NCBI RefSeq assembly: GCF_037975245.1
Contig: NC_092580.1
Location: 17,494,001 to 17,558,000 of the forward strand
Reading direction: 5' to 3'
Length of the DNA: 64,000 bases
Source: Apostichopus japonicus
Taxonomy: Eukaryota > Echinodermata > Holothuroidea > Aspidochirotida > Stichopodidae
Made by a program: the position numbers and the translations under genes. Positions 29,976 through 40,454 of this stretch are shown piece after piece; the first letter of the stretch is position 1, and every line of letters starts with the position of its first letter. Under the pieces are notes generated by a model. The model was not told the DNA's origin. It did not search any database and worked only from the letters and a program-made list of their open reading frames with translations.

Positions 29976-30529
29976 TCCCGAAAGGGTAAACTATTGAGTG
30001 AATTTTATCGACCTTGCAAAATTGTGAATGGTTCCGAGGATTTCAAAGTCGGCAATGACTACAGCGCGGATCGCAAAGTCGGTATTTACTATTACGGTTA
30101 GATTCGTCCAACCACGGCAACGTACAGAAACGCTGTACTCAAAGCCGAAGACTTCGTTGGTACAAATCCTTTGGTCAGCGACGGCTAGACCGTCATTTCT
30201 CAGAAAGGTTGCTATTTCTAAAATCGAAGGGTCTGTACTGTCTGTCAATGTCAGAAAAACATGCAGGTAGAATAAAACTATCAAAGGAACATTAAAATTC
30301 TACTTGGCAGGCCTATACTATTTAAATTAGTAAATGCTGATAATATTTTGTCGGTAACATGTCTTTAAATGTTAAAATATGCTGTGTTTGATACAGAAAT
30401 TGTTAACTCCCTATACATGAGTACATGTATTCCTAAAGCGTCTTAGGTTAGTACCATGATGTTGATAGGAGTAACGTAAGTTGGTTTAAATCAAAACAAT
30501 GGAAATACATCCATGTACAGTAATTTTCG

Positions 30530-30577
<48 letters not shown>

Positions 30578-30733
30578 CGAAAATTACTGTACATGGACGG
30601 CAGATGACGTATAAGGAACACACGTCTTTATTATGCATTCTAAATTAAAGTTCTCATTCGAGTACTCCAAAATGTATATTACATGCCAACCTTACACATT
30701 ACGAGTATAACCCCTGTGACAAAACCTTCGCGA
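29976..30733. repeat. Dispersed duplicate, copy A
   Basis: This stretch matches 54920-55572 in the same orientation, from CCCGAAAGGGTAAACTAT to about TGTGACAAAAC. Identity is high by eye, with scattered substitutions and small gaps. On the minus strand both copies share a pyrimidine-rich tract ending CATTGACAG, then an open stretch reading TDSTDPSIL and NEVFGFEY. I do not recognise the peptide. Copy A carries an extra palindromic (TA)n insertion at 30511-30596 that copy B lacks. It is probably an unnamed dispersed repeat, or a duplicated exon with flanks. Confidence 0.8.
30511..30596. repeat. Perfect 86-bp palindrome with (TA)n core
   Basis: CCATGTACAGTAATTTTCGT, then TA repeats, then the exact reverse complement ACGAAAATTACTGTACATGG. 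The whole 86 bp is self-complementary and could extrude as a cruciform. Confidence 0.97.
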
Positions 30734-32890
30734 TACAGGTGCAGAGCCGTATATAAGAGAGAATTTGGCCAACTGCGTAACAATTTCTGATTGGTCGAGA
30801 GATTCCAGCGCTCACTGGCCACCACTATGTACGGCACTGTTCAGGCAGGGCCAATGTTTTCCTTTCGGGAAATATTTAATACTATAGTCTTGATTTACTT
30901 AAGACTTACCGAGTAGGGCGTCCCCTAAAATGTGATCAAACCCTATTCGCGTAAATTTAGGTAATGTATCTGTTACAATTAATGGTGATGCCTCTTCTCA
31001 TAATGATGGGAACTTTCAACCAAAATTCATTTACGTGGCAAAATTAATATGCATATATTCTACGTGCAATTTTTAGCTGAGATGGGTGTGTTCATAATTT
31101 CATAATCGTATCAACGATTTGCTCTGTGGAGAAGAAAATTGAGCATGGGGGGGGGGGGTACCTCCCTACTTGCCTTATAATCTAAACTTATCTAAGAGTG
31201 ACTACAATAACGTCATTTGACTACTGCATCAGTTGTTGGAAAGCACAAAAGTTCATGAAGTCAACTAATGACCAAGGAAAACATTTAAGTCGCCACACAC
31301 CCCCCCCCATCGCCCGGGTTCAGGTTCATCAAGGAGAAATATTGTTAGTTATACGTCGTTGAGAGACCAACTCTCAGCTCCAATTCCGAGTTCTCTTAAT
31401 TTCGAAGACTTCAGTTGGGCAAAGATTTTTCTTGCCTTACACAGACGACAGCCACAGCTTCTTTTCTTTTCCTTTCTTTTCTGATATCCAGTGAAGGGGG
31501 GGGGGGTATGGAGGTGTTCATTCCCCCTCCCTTTGCAACCCCACACACATAAAACAAAAATAGCAAGAAGTTGATCCAAGGAATTGCATATCTCATCGCC
31601 AACAAACACTCATTTCTAAATAACAAATTTATTATTAGCTATATATGCAATCTGGCAATACTGTTGTTGAAGTTACAACATGACTATACATTGGTACGTG
31701 TGACGTGTCAGGACTCCCAGCCTAGTTTTGTATATGCAACTCCTTGGATTGCCCTAGTCCTGTTTGAATTGTGTACTCTCTGGTGTGTGTGTGGGGTGTT
31801 ACATGTTACCAATGACTAGGGATTAAATTGTAAAGTGGCCTCAAAACAAGACTGTTAGCCTTCGACATTAACTTTAAAAGTCATATCAATCTATACCGAA
31901 TTCTCTTATCAGTCAAATAAACCATTTTATTCAGATCAAGGATTTCTTCAAATACTGAAATTGACATTGAAGTGTTTAATGCCAGTGGCATTTCATATTA
32001 TCGGTTCTTAACTTTCGTGGAATGCTACGTGTAACGTATTATTTGGTGTATATTATATCTATACATACATCTTTACTATAAACACGAAGGAACATACACG
32101 TATGATGTATACAGTAGTTTACACTAACGGTCTAACATTTTCAATAGTTACTTACTGACCCGTAGCCAGGAATTCTGAGTTGGGGAGGGCGGGGGTGGAG
32201 GGGGAACCAACAATTAAAATAGGGGCACAATACTCGTATCCTGTAACCTTTGAAGTGTTGATGTACATGATAGTGGCACATATGGGAGGGGGGCACATAC
32301 AGTAGTCTGCACGGGGGTGGCACGGCCCCTTTGCCCTGGACTAGTGACTGGGCCAGTCTGAAGTCATATATGGATTAATTATAACAAACTAGCAACATAT
32401 GTTTGTAGCCCCCTTTGTGAACGTGCAGCTTGCGCAACGAACTGATATAACGAAACAACAATGAAATAATTACAGCACTGTAGATAACAGTTGAGGACTT
32501 TGCAAGTAACAAATATTTGCATCAAAGATAATGTACAAGTGTCGAATATTTATACAGTGATATGTGTTTTGTAGCATGTTTTAGACATAACAAGAGATAC
32601 AAAGATATAACCTGATGAATAATGAGCTGTCATAAACCTAGTATCATGTATGTTGAATTTCACAAGTGTACTTTACAATGACGGGCCACCTGCAGCATAA
32701 ATCCTTTCCTATATGGGTCTAGCACATGACTCCGGGTATACTTATATATAAAGAACAAAACAAACAATTCCGACAAATTAGCAACCACTCCTTTACTCAA
32801 ACAATAGAAACCACTCCGTCTAGCCAAAATCCTCAGTACTTAAAAATTCCTCTCCTTTAGAAATCCACATAAACATACCTCGGGTATGTT
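30734..32890. other. Intergenic, no gene recognised
   Basis: AT-rich DNA with C- or G-runs at about 31147, 31302 and 31496. Segments such as 32160-32340, with CCCGTAGCCAGG near its start and G-runs inside, look like decayed members of the poly-G mini-transposon group, but no clear duplication was found. No coding exon is supported. Confidence 0.4.
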
Positions 32891-32974
32891 TATTGTATAA
32901 ATGACACATAATATTGTATAAATGATAGATAATATTGTATAAATGACACATAATATTGTATAAATGACACATGC
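32891..32974. repeat. 21-bp tandem repeat, 4 copies
   Basis: Four head-to-tail copies of TATTGTATAAATGACACATAA, the second with a few changes, followed by a degenerate partial copy. The array sits between two CCTCGGG words at about 32878 and 33000. Confidence 0.85.
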
Positions 32975-33526
32975 ATAAATGGCACATATATAAACAAACC
33001 TCGGGACCTCTATTCTATAAAACACAATGTGGGGTTGGGTGTGTGTCAGTCTGGAACCTGTTTCGATTGGCAGGTTTTTTATTGCATTCAGCCCGAGAAG
33101 ATTTAGACCACTGTTATACATGTTTGTAACCCCATTGTTCAATAATAACATTGGGATCGATCCCACTCTTGTTGATCATGACTACGACAGTGCAGCAGAA
33201 GTCTTGTTCATTGTTGAGACCATATAGGTTAAGCAAGGCTAGTCGCATTCCGCAATATGAAAACGTTTTTACGTTTTCAAAAACGTGTTGCCAACATATC
33301 TGCAGTAATCGCTAACATTTGTTTTTAATGTTTGCAAAAGCGGAACACTGTGTGTGTCCCTCCGTAGTACGAATGGGTAATCTTGTATGCGTCTACAACG
33401 CTACTGAGATTAGCTGATATGCAACCTAGCATTCAATTGTGACGTAAAATTAAATATTACAGAGATTAGCCGTCTGAAATGATACCAATTTGTAAAAGAG
33501 AAAAGCTTGTGACAGGAACACACTGG

Positions 33527-33770
33527 TCACCCCTTCCTTCCCCTTCCTCCTCCTTCTCACCGTCCTTTCCTCCTCCGCGGACTCCTCCGTCTCCTCCTCC
33601 CCTCCTTGGAATCCTCCCCCTTCCCCCCTGCTCGGGTCTCCTCCTCCCCTCCTTGAACTCCTCCGTCTCCCCCCTCCTCGGTCTCCTCCCCTCCCCTCCT
33701 CCCCGTCTCTTCCTCCTCCTCCTCATCCTCGGTCTTCTCCGTCCCCTCCCCCTTCTCTGGTTTATGTCAC
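33527..33770. repeat. Polypyrimidine tract (C/T strand bias)
   Basis: About 245 bp composed almost only of C and T on the plus strand (units such as TCCTCC, CCTTCC), with rare G. It yields a proline/serine-rich frame on plus and an arginine/glycine-rich frame on minus; neither is a gene. Such mirror-rich tracts can form triplex DNA. Confidence 0.9.
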
Positions 33771-33797
33771 ACAAAATAACAATAAATAACTTGGAAG

Positions 33798-34827
33798 CAC
33801 TGGCGGATCCAAGGGGGGGGGGCAAGGGGGGCCATGCCCCCCCCCCCAATAAAAGGTGAGCCAAAAAATGTTTCCGAACATCCGCTAAATCATATGATTG
33901 GAAATTAAACAAATCGAGAGGAATAGCAGTGGTAGACTAGTCTAAACCTTTTCGTTTTCTGGTTTAAAATTAAATGCAGAGCTACCAACTGACTCGCAAT
34001 TCGCGGGAATTAGACCCGCATTCTTACACCCAAACCCGCTGACCCGCACAAGCGTCCGAAAAAAACCGCATTGTAATTGTCAAGTATACATAAAAAAATC
34101 TGCATCAAATTTTTACTTAGCAACCATCATTTCTTTAGCATTTAGCATAATAGAGTATAAAACCTCCTTTACAGCATCATTTGAACCTCAAATTAGCCTA
34201 TAATTCTTTTCATTGGGGCGAGCAGCGAACATTTTCATGCCACGGGAAAGAATGAAGTATCACCTACTATTCAATTTATTGATGTTACACACAAAAAAAT
34301 GCACATTTCTCAGAAAATTTTGGGTGACAAAAGCCTTTCTAAGTGCCACCATTTTACATGTAGGCATCACCAGGATTCCAAAAAAATTCAAAAGGGGAGG
34401 GGGACACCCCCTCCCCTTATACCCCTCCCCCAGGACGGCGATTCGTGGAATGGACCAGCACTTGCCTTCTCAAGAGTTGGGAGCTATGTAGATGTATGAG
34501 CATGAGGATTTACAGTTTAACACCATTTTGCAGTTACAGGCTGGTTGTAAGAAATTTATAACCTATGAGAAATAAAATTTCTTGAGAAAGATGATCCCAA
34601 CTTTGTTTTATAAATATTTTAGAAAATTACACCTGGGAAACATTTTTTTTAGAAGTAAATTAACATCACCATTGTACACTTTTGTCGCACCAAATTGCAT
34701 CTGAGGGCATTCAGCAATAGAAAATTTTCCAAAGGGAAGGGGGCACTCCCTCCCTTTAGACCCCTCCCCCATACCACTCTAATGCCACTTTGGCCCCTCC
34801 CAAACAGAGGCCCTGGATCCGCCAGGG
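33798..34827. mobile_element. hAT-like element, about 1.03 kb
   Basis: The ends are CACTGGCGGATCCAAG and CTGGATCCGCCAGGG, inverted repeats of each other over about 12 bp. They are flanked by a perfect 8-bp duplication CTTGGAAG at 33790-33797 and 34828-34835. Inside are several G/C-run blocks (GGGGGACACCCCCTCC-type hairpins at about 34398 and 34738) and the ATTGCATCTGAGG word shared with the elements at 44.7 and 53.5 kb. No transposase is seen. Its length suggests older elements nested inside. Confidence 0.85.
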
Positions 34828-35642
34828 CTTGGAAGCTATATTTTGTGGCTGCTTCACGGAAAATCTGCGGCTGCTTTTGTTTTCTTTCAAATTGAAATGA
34901 TTCCTGGAATCGCGTTATTTAACGTTGTGTAGAATTGTCACGTATGCGTTCCCTCAAGTTCATCAGTATTAAATAAAATGCAATGGCGGGTCCATGATGA
35001 CATGCACGATAGGATCCATGGCTATACAACCATATCTGCAGATATTAAACGAAGTTCCGGAATAGCGGTGTAAAAGACATAGGCGTACGGGACCATTTCA
35101 GTTTGGGGGGGGGCAGAACTTTTTGTGCCCGAAAGTTCCCGTGACACTATCTAAGCGGAGCGCCACCATCGGTTGGCGCATAGCGTACAAGAAAATTTTT
35201 GGCACACAATGCCTCTCAGATTGCCGGAAACGGCACTTCAGAGGCCTTGCAAGTTGCATCTAAACATTCTTTATTTTATAATCTCACGTTTTAGAAATTT
35301 ACACTTCCCCAAAAATTTGGTAAATTAGAAGAAGAAAAAATGGTAACATCACTTTGAAGGGGAAAAATGGGACAGTATAATTTTTAAGCTCATATTTAGT
35401 TACCTTATTTATTATTTTAACACAGTACTCAGCTACCTCCATAAAAACATACATTGTTCAACGACAGTAGGCGGGATAATGAAGCTGTGTCGGGTGAGAC
35501 TGCAATTTGTCTCACAAAAATGTATAAAATATCACAAAGAATATGATAAACCTGTACTTCTAGGCTTGTAGGCACCCCCCCCCCCACCATCCATGAAAAA
35601 GAAAACGTTTCTTATATACACTCATGTTGGGGATATCCAGGT

Positions 35643-36295
35643 CAAGGGCGGCGGAAGCACTTTTAATCTGGGGGGGGTACCGACATCAAAGGGCACTTTG
35701 CAGAAATTCGATTGGACTGATGCAGCCTTATATTTAGTACCCTTTATAACTCTTATTGTATTACCTTACTTGTGTATACACATCACTCCATCAACGCCCC
35801 CCACCCCCCAAAGGAAAATATGCATACTATCACTGCAATATACAATGCGCAAATTGGGAAACAAGGAACAAATTTTCTTTTGAGACAAAATGAGGTGAAA
35901 TCATGCTAGTTGCTAATGTAGGAATCTTCCGAATTAGAGTTTTTTTCTGGTTAATATCTTAACAAATTTTTTCCATTCGAAATAGCTTTGAGTTTGACCC
36001 ACAGAAATTCATTAAATGTCACGGGCTTAGTCAGGATTTGCAAAGTTGTATGCACGACTATCTGAGCGGAGCGCCACCATCGGTTGGCGCGGAGCGTACT
36101 ATAAAATTTTTGGTTTTACAAACCCCTCAGATGGCTGGAAACGGCCCTTCCCGAGTGTTCATTCTGGTTCCCTGGCCTCTTGCTAACTTTAGGCACCTCA
36201 ATTTTTATGTAGAAAAAAAGGCACATTTTTAACCTGAGGAAAAGTGGGGGGAACGTGCCCCCTGTGCCCCCCCCCCCCTGGTTCCGCCGCCCTTG
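35643..36295. mobile_element. Nested hAT-like element, copy 1 of the 0.65-kb family
   Basis: The ends are CAAGGGCGGCGGAAGC and GGTTCCGCCGCCCTTG, a long terminal inverted repeat. The flanks are ATCCAGGT and GTCCAGGT, an 8-bp duplication with one change. The body is largely the same as 38386-39018, so these are two copies of one family. Confidence 0.88.
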
Positions 36296-36491
36296 GTCCA
36301 GGTATACAATTGACTAGTTAGAAAAAAATTGATCGTGCAAAAAGCGTGGTAGCTCAGATGAACTGCGCTTACGGTGGTGTTACACGGAAATATTCGGGCA
36401 TCATGATGCTAAATAAAGAAAATCATGGAATTGTCGGGCAAAAATTTGAAAAACATTCGGGCAAGCTACTGCATATTTATATATATATATA

Positions 36492-36550
36492 TTTCCAGAT
36501 GACAAGAAATTCGGGCAAAAGTCCTGAAAAATTCGGGCAGCCTAAAAAAA

Positions 36551-36589
<39 letters not shown>

Positions 36590-36651
36590 TTCTCCTCTTA
36601 GGCTGCCCGAATTTTTCAGGACTTTTGCCCGAATTTCTTGTCCTCTGGAAA
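36492..36651. repeat. Fold-back, 54-bp arms with (AT)n loop
   Basis: The left arm 36492-36545 (TTTCCAGATGACAAGAAATT...) is the reverse complement of 36598-36651, with about one mismatch. The loop is A-run, (AT)n, T-run. Both arms carry repeated AATTCGGGCA words. Confidence 0.95.
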
Positions 36652-36729
36652 TTTGGGGGGGCAGTCTGCCCCCCCTGCCCCCCCGCCTCGTACGCCTATG
36701 AGTAAAAGAAAACAACAGCAAAACGTGCA

Positions 36730-37886
36730 ATTATGATGACCTCAATGTCAGCAGTGGACATATATACAACTTGCACGTAGACAGTACTGAGAAACACTAC
36801 CATACAGTCATACACTTACCGCAATGTTCTAATGCTGAGTTCAAAGCATATTTCAAAGTTCAGAGTTCTACTATCAAGGAAAATATTATCGAGTCTGAAT
36901 CGATAAGAACAAAATCTCAAAGTCAGAAATCCCATGTAGGCCTATATCTTTTACATTGGAAACGATACAACAAAGACGTTAAATGCGACAGTGTGAATAA
37001 ATAACTATTGATAATTTGCTATTATTTCTGAACAGTAATCCAATTGTTTGTGTGAATAAAATGTAAGACATTGGCGGGATAACAGTGTCATTTCCTTTCC
37101 TCCCATCTCGTTTTCCCATTGCCTTAATGTTAGAAAGTTGTAAACTTTTTTTTTTTTGGAAAAAGAAAAACATTAAGATAAATGTAATTTTTTTATAATT
37201 TTATTGAAATAAAAAATGATAACATTTTGAAACAAAAAAATTTGATAAGTAAAAAATATTATAATTAACGCTAAGTTGTGTTCTTGAAAACTTATAATAC
37301 AGAGCTGCCTTTGTAGTATCTTTAAACCATCATGAAAAACTGTATTGAGATTTCATGGATGACCCTCGATGACCCTTGATGAATTTTGACCTTCACAAAA
37401 ATGAATTCATTTATACTCAACATGACACCTACTAATGGAAGTAGGAGACTTGTCAAATGTTACATTTCATTAGCATATGGTGATCACAACGTTTTTACAT
37501 TTGAGCCACCTGACGTCAAATGACTACGGCCTTAATGAATATCAAGGGGTTTGTCCAACTCATAATGGGTAACCCACATGTTTCCGTTCTGAAGGTAAGG
37601 TAGGTATAGAATGTTTTCACTGTTTTATCCTGTTGACTTAAGGTGACGTCAACATCTAAGAAATCAATAAGGATCATAATATCTAATCTGGGCAACCTAC
37701 ATGCCAATGTAATGGTTGCCGACTTTTGATATACTTTTAGAGATACGGGTGTTACGTACAAGAAGGCTGAGCGCACACACGAACACCAAAACATGGAGCC
37801 GTACACATATGGCTCTGCATATATACATACTCACAGTGACGCCATCATTTGTTCATATTTGTTTGAATTGTCATTGAATCTATACC
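36730..37886. other. Intergenic, no gene recognised
   Basis: AT-rich sequence with A- and T-runs around 37140-37260. No transposon end, RNA gene or coding motif is recognised. Confidence 0.4.
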
Positions 37887-38233
37887 TATGCTTGTAGAAC
37901 TGATCAGGCGCAGCGGAACGGAAAAATTATTGGGGGGGGGGGGGGGCTAATGTGTGCATGGATACTATCTAAGCGGAGCGCCACCATCGGTTGGCGCGGA
38001 GCGTACAAGAAAATTTTGGGTTTTTTCAAATCCCCAGATGACCGGAAACGGCACTTGCCGAGTGTTTTATGCTGCGAATACCTAGCCCTAAAATATGGGT
38101 CTCAAGCCTGCAATTTCTCATATTGCACGTAAAAGTCTGTAAAAACATTGTAATTTGTATATTCGATGGTGTTTTAAGAGAGTAGCAATTACTCGCAGTG
38201 TACTCGCAAAGACGTTTTTGAGTGTAGTAAGGG

Positions 38234-39281
38234 CAGTGGCGGAGTTAGGGGTATTGGTCAGGGGGGCAAGAATGGTCTGTAGGGGCGCTTTCGACACTAT
38301 CTAAGCGGAGCGCCACCACAGGTTGGCGCGGAGCGTACAGAAAATTTTTGAATAAAGATACTCCCTAGATTGCAGGTAATGACCTCAAGGGCGGCGGATG
38401 CACTTTTAATCTGGGGGGCACCGACATCAAAGGGCACTTTGCAGAAATTTGATTGGAATGATACAGCCTTATATTTAGTACCCTTTATAACTCTTATTGT
38501 ATTATCTTATTTGCGTATACAAATCACTCCATCAACGCTCCCCCCCCCCCCACCCTCAAGGAAAATATGCATACTAGCACTGCAATATCCAATGCGCGAA
38601 TTGGGAAAAAAGTTTTGTTTTGAGTAAAAACGAGGTGAAATCATGCTAGTTGCTAATGTAGGAATCTTCCGAATAAGAGTTTATTTCTTGATAATATCTT
38701 AACAATTTTTTTCCATTCGAAATAGCTTTGAGTTTGACCAGCAGAAATTCATTAAAAGTCAGGGGCGTAGCCAGGATTTGAAAGTTGTATACACGACTAT
38801 CTGAGCGGAGCGCCACCATCGGTTGGCGCGGAGCGTACAAGAAAATTTACAAACCCCTCAGATGGCCGGAAACGGCCCTTCCCGAGTGTTCATTCTGGTT
38901 CCTTGGCCTCTTGCTAACTTGAGACACCTCAATTTTTATGTAGAGAAAGGACACATTTTTAACCTGAGGAATAGTGGGGGGCACGTGCCCCCTTTGCCCC
39001 CCGGTTCCGCCGCCCTTGAATGACCCTTTCCGGGCCCTGCTTATTTGCAGATAAACGGAGAATAAATAGGTGTCGTCGCCATTGTGTCGGAAAATTACAC
39101 CAACAGAATATGACAAATGTCAATAGGTATATGAGAGCGCAATAAAATAGTCAATAATCGCGAATAAGTGAAAAGTAGTGAAAAGTAGTGAAAAGCTGAA
39201 AAGGGCGCCAGCAGTCCATTTGAGTCCGTCAGGGGGGGGGGGGCACCCGCCCCTGACTGTATATATGAACGCTCCGCCACT
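38234..39281. mobile_element. Second-level nested hAT-like element (candidate)
   Basis: The start CAGTGGCGGAG and the end GCTCCGCCACT are inverted repeats. The flanks AGTAAGGG and AAGAAAGG agree at six of eight positions, so the duplication is only suggestive. If correct, it lies inside 37905-39415 and holds 38386-39018. Confidence 0.5.
38386..39018. mobile_element. Nested hAT-like element, copy 2 of the 0.65-kb family
   Basis: The ends CAAGGGCGGCGGATGC and GGTTCCGCCGCCCTTG are inverted repeats. The flanks AATGACCT and AATGACCC form an 8-bp duplication with one change. It is closely similar to 35643-36295 along its length, including a central CAGGGGCGTAGCCAGG that looks like the start of an element captured in the family ancestor. 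Confidence 0.88.
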
Positions 39282-39474
39282 AAGAAAGGGGATGTTGGAG
39301 CCGTTTCGGAGCCTTGGTAAATATTGGGGGGGGGCTTATCATGCATTTGCCCCCTCAACTTTTTCATTGGGGGGCTGAGCCCCCCCCCCAAGCCCCCCCG
39401 GTTCCGCCGCCACTGGAACTGATAGTTGTTAAGGGGTCCCAAGTCTTTGTTGAGGCCGGTGATGTGAGACTTAA

Positions 39475-39709
39475 GCCCGGGTCACATCTGCGCGATTCAA
39501 CACGCGATTCAACTCGCAATACAATTGAAGGTTGAATCGCGTAGTTAGACACGGGTGTCAACTAGTTGCGCAATAAAAGTTGCACCGTCGATTTGGGTTG
39601 ATTTGCAATAGAGCAATGTCCTAATCAGCGCAACTTCTCAGAAGCAACTTTTCGTGATTTTAGTTGCGAGTTGAATCGCGTGTTGAATCGCGCAGATGTG
39701 ACCCGGCCT
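39475..39709. mobile_element. TTAA-flanked palindromic MITE (piggyBac/Kolobok-like target)
   Basis: A 235-bp element with about 45-bp inverted ends (CCGGGTCACATCTGCGCG... and its complement) that also contain repeated GCGATTCAA words. It is flanked by TTAA at 39471-39474 and 39710-39713. The intact hairpin arm on the right has a single TTAA at the same place, so the insertion and 4-bp duplication are directly visible. It has no coding capacity; the TTAA target fits piggyBac or Kolobok transposases acting in trans. Confidence 0.92.
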
Positions 39710-40139
39710 TTAATACGAAAGATCCAATCGATTTCTTTACGTTTACGTTCAGTGGTTGATTTAAAGTTCGACCACTGAACGTAAACGTAAAGAAATCGAT
39801 TGGATCTTTCGTATTAAGTCTCACATCACCGGCCTCCACAAAGACTTGGGACCCCTTAACAACTATCAGTTCTACAAGCATATGTAATCCGTTCTTTGCT
39901 CCTTAATCCGCTTCCTGTATAGTCATGGTTTATTTGGTTTTAATTCTATCTTTGCAACTTACACTTATCTAGCGTCATTCTTTCATTGTGTCACATTTTG
40001 TACTTTTCATTCGACTGCCAAGTATTGCTGACGAAGGTCCCAGGGGGACCGAAAATTCCAATATATTTTCTAAAACTTACTCCTTATTTGTCAATTATGA
40101 GTCATATCTTATTTCTCTGGTTTTCTCTAATAATGATAA

Positions 40140-40141
40140 TA

Positions 40142-40198
<57 letters not shown>
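40140..40198. repeat. (AT)n microsatellite
   Basis: A nearly pure TA dinucleotide run next to the fold-back at 40227-40454. A shorter run, at about 40454-40470 and followed by a TG run, closes the other side. Confidence 0.9.
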
Positions 40199-40199
<1 letters not shown>

Positions 40200-40226
40200 C
40201 AATATTCTGCGTAGCACTGAGAATTC

Positions 40227-40454
40227 TAGTAGAAAAATAGTAAAGTTTGCTAGTGCTAATGATAAAGAAAACTAACACGACGTTTCGGGTATAAACCCTT
40301 TAACAAAGTGAGCAAAAAGACTACTAAAACTGTAAACAGCAAACGAAGAAAGATAAAATGGTCCAATGCACACACATGAAAGAAGCGAAAAGTAGCAGGG
40401 TAAAAGGACTTTTCTTTATCATTAGCACTAGCAAACTTTACTATTTTTCTACTA
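40227..40454. repeat. Fold-back, 45-bp perfect arms, 138-bp loop
   Basis: 40227-40271 is the reverse complement of 40410-40454 (TAGTAGAAAAATAGTAAAGT... and complement). The loop contains CGACGTTTCGGGTATAAACC. Both sides abut TA dinucleotide runs. Confidence 0.93.

Larger units (their letters stand above)
35078..36701. mobile_element. Composite hAT-like element, about 1.6 kb, with a nested element
   Basis: It starts CATAGGCGTACGGG and ends CCTCGTACGCCTATGA, with inverted ends. The 8-bp GTAAAAGA lies on both sides (35070-35077 and 36702-36709); the ends are offset by one base. A second element (35643-36295) with its own duplication is inserted inside, and an AT-cored fold-back lies at 36492-36651. 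Without the nested insert the outer element is about 1 kb. Confidence 0.75.
35146..38838. repeat. Five copies of a conserved GCGCCACCATCGGTTGGCGC hairpin motif
   Basis: Copies lie at about 35146-35190, 36057-36099, 37964-38007, 38296-38338 and 38796-38838. Each reads ACTATCTRAGCGGA, then the motif with small variation, then GGAGCGTAC (ATAGCGTAC in the first copy) and an AAAATTTT run. The arms GCGCCA and TGGCGC pair around a short loop. All five copies are in plus orientation and inside G-run-starting mini-transposons of different length, at a similar distance from the element start. Confidence 0.9.
37905..39415. mobile_element. hAT-like composite element inserted in a hairpin arm
   Basis: It starts CAGGCGCAGCGGAACGG, ends GGTTCCGCCGCCACTG, and is flanked by a perfect 8-bp duplication GAACTGAT (37897-37904 and 39416-39423). 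The hairpin partner at 39861-39882 shows the uninterrupted target, which confirms both insertion points. Inside are further elements: a candidate at 38234-39281 and, within it, 38386-39018. It carries no coding sequence. Confidence 0.92.
37887..39882. repeat. 112-bp-arm hairpin split by two transposons
   Basis: The right arm is 39771-39882. The left arm is in three pieces: 37887-37904, 39424-39474 and 39714-39756. These add up to 112 nt, equal to the right arm, and pair with it with about one mismatch. The gaps are filled by a hAT-like composite (with duplicated GAACTGAT) and a TTAA-flanked MITE. The loop is about 14 nt (39757-39770). Confidence 0.92.

Noticed and set aside
29991-30284. 97-codon minus frame as an annotated gene
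   Set aside because: Its partner copy at 54.9-55.2 kb has a stop in the same frame and no family is recognised; kept only as a repeat with an exon-like stretch.
32155-32345. G-run region starting CCCGTAGCCAGG as another MITE
   Set aside because: Inverted ends and 8-bp duplication could not be matched.
33466-33912. Arg/Gly-rich (minus) and Pro/Ser-rich (plus) open frames
   Set aside because: Products of the polypyrimidine tract at 33527-33770, not genes.
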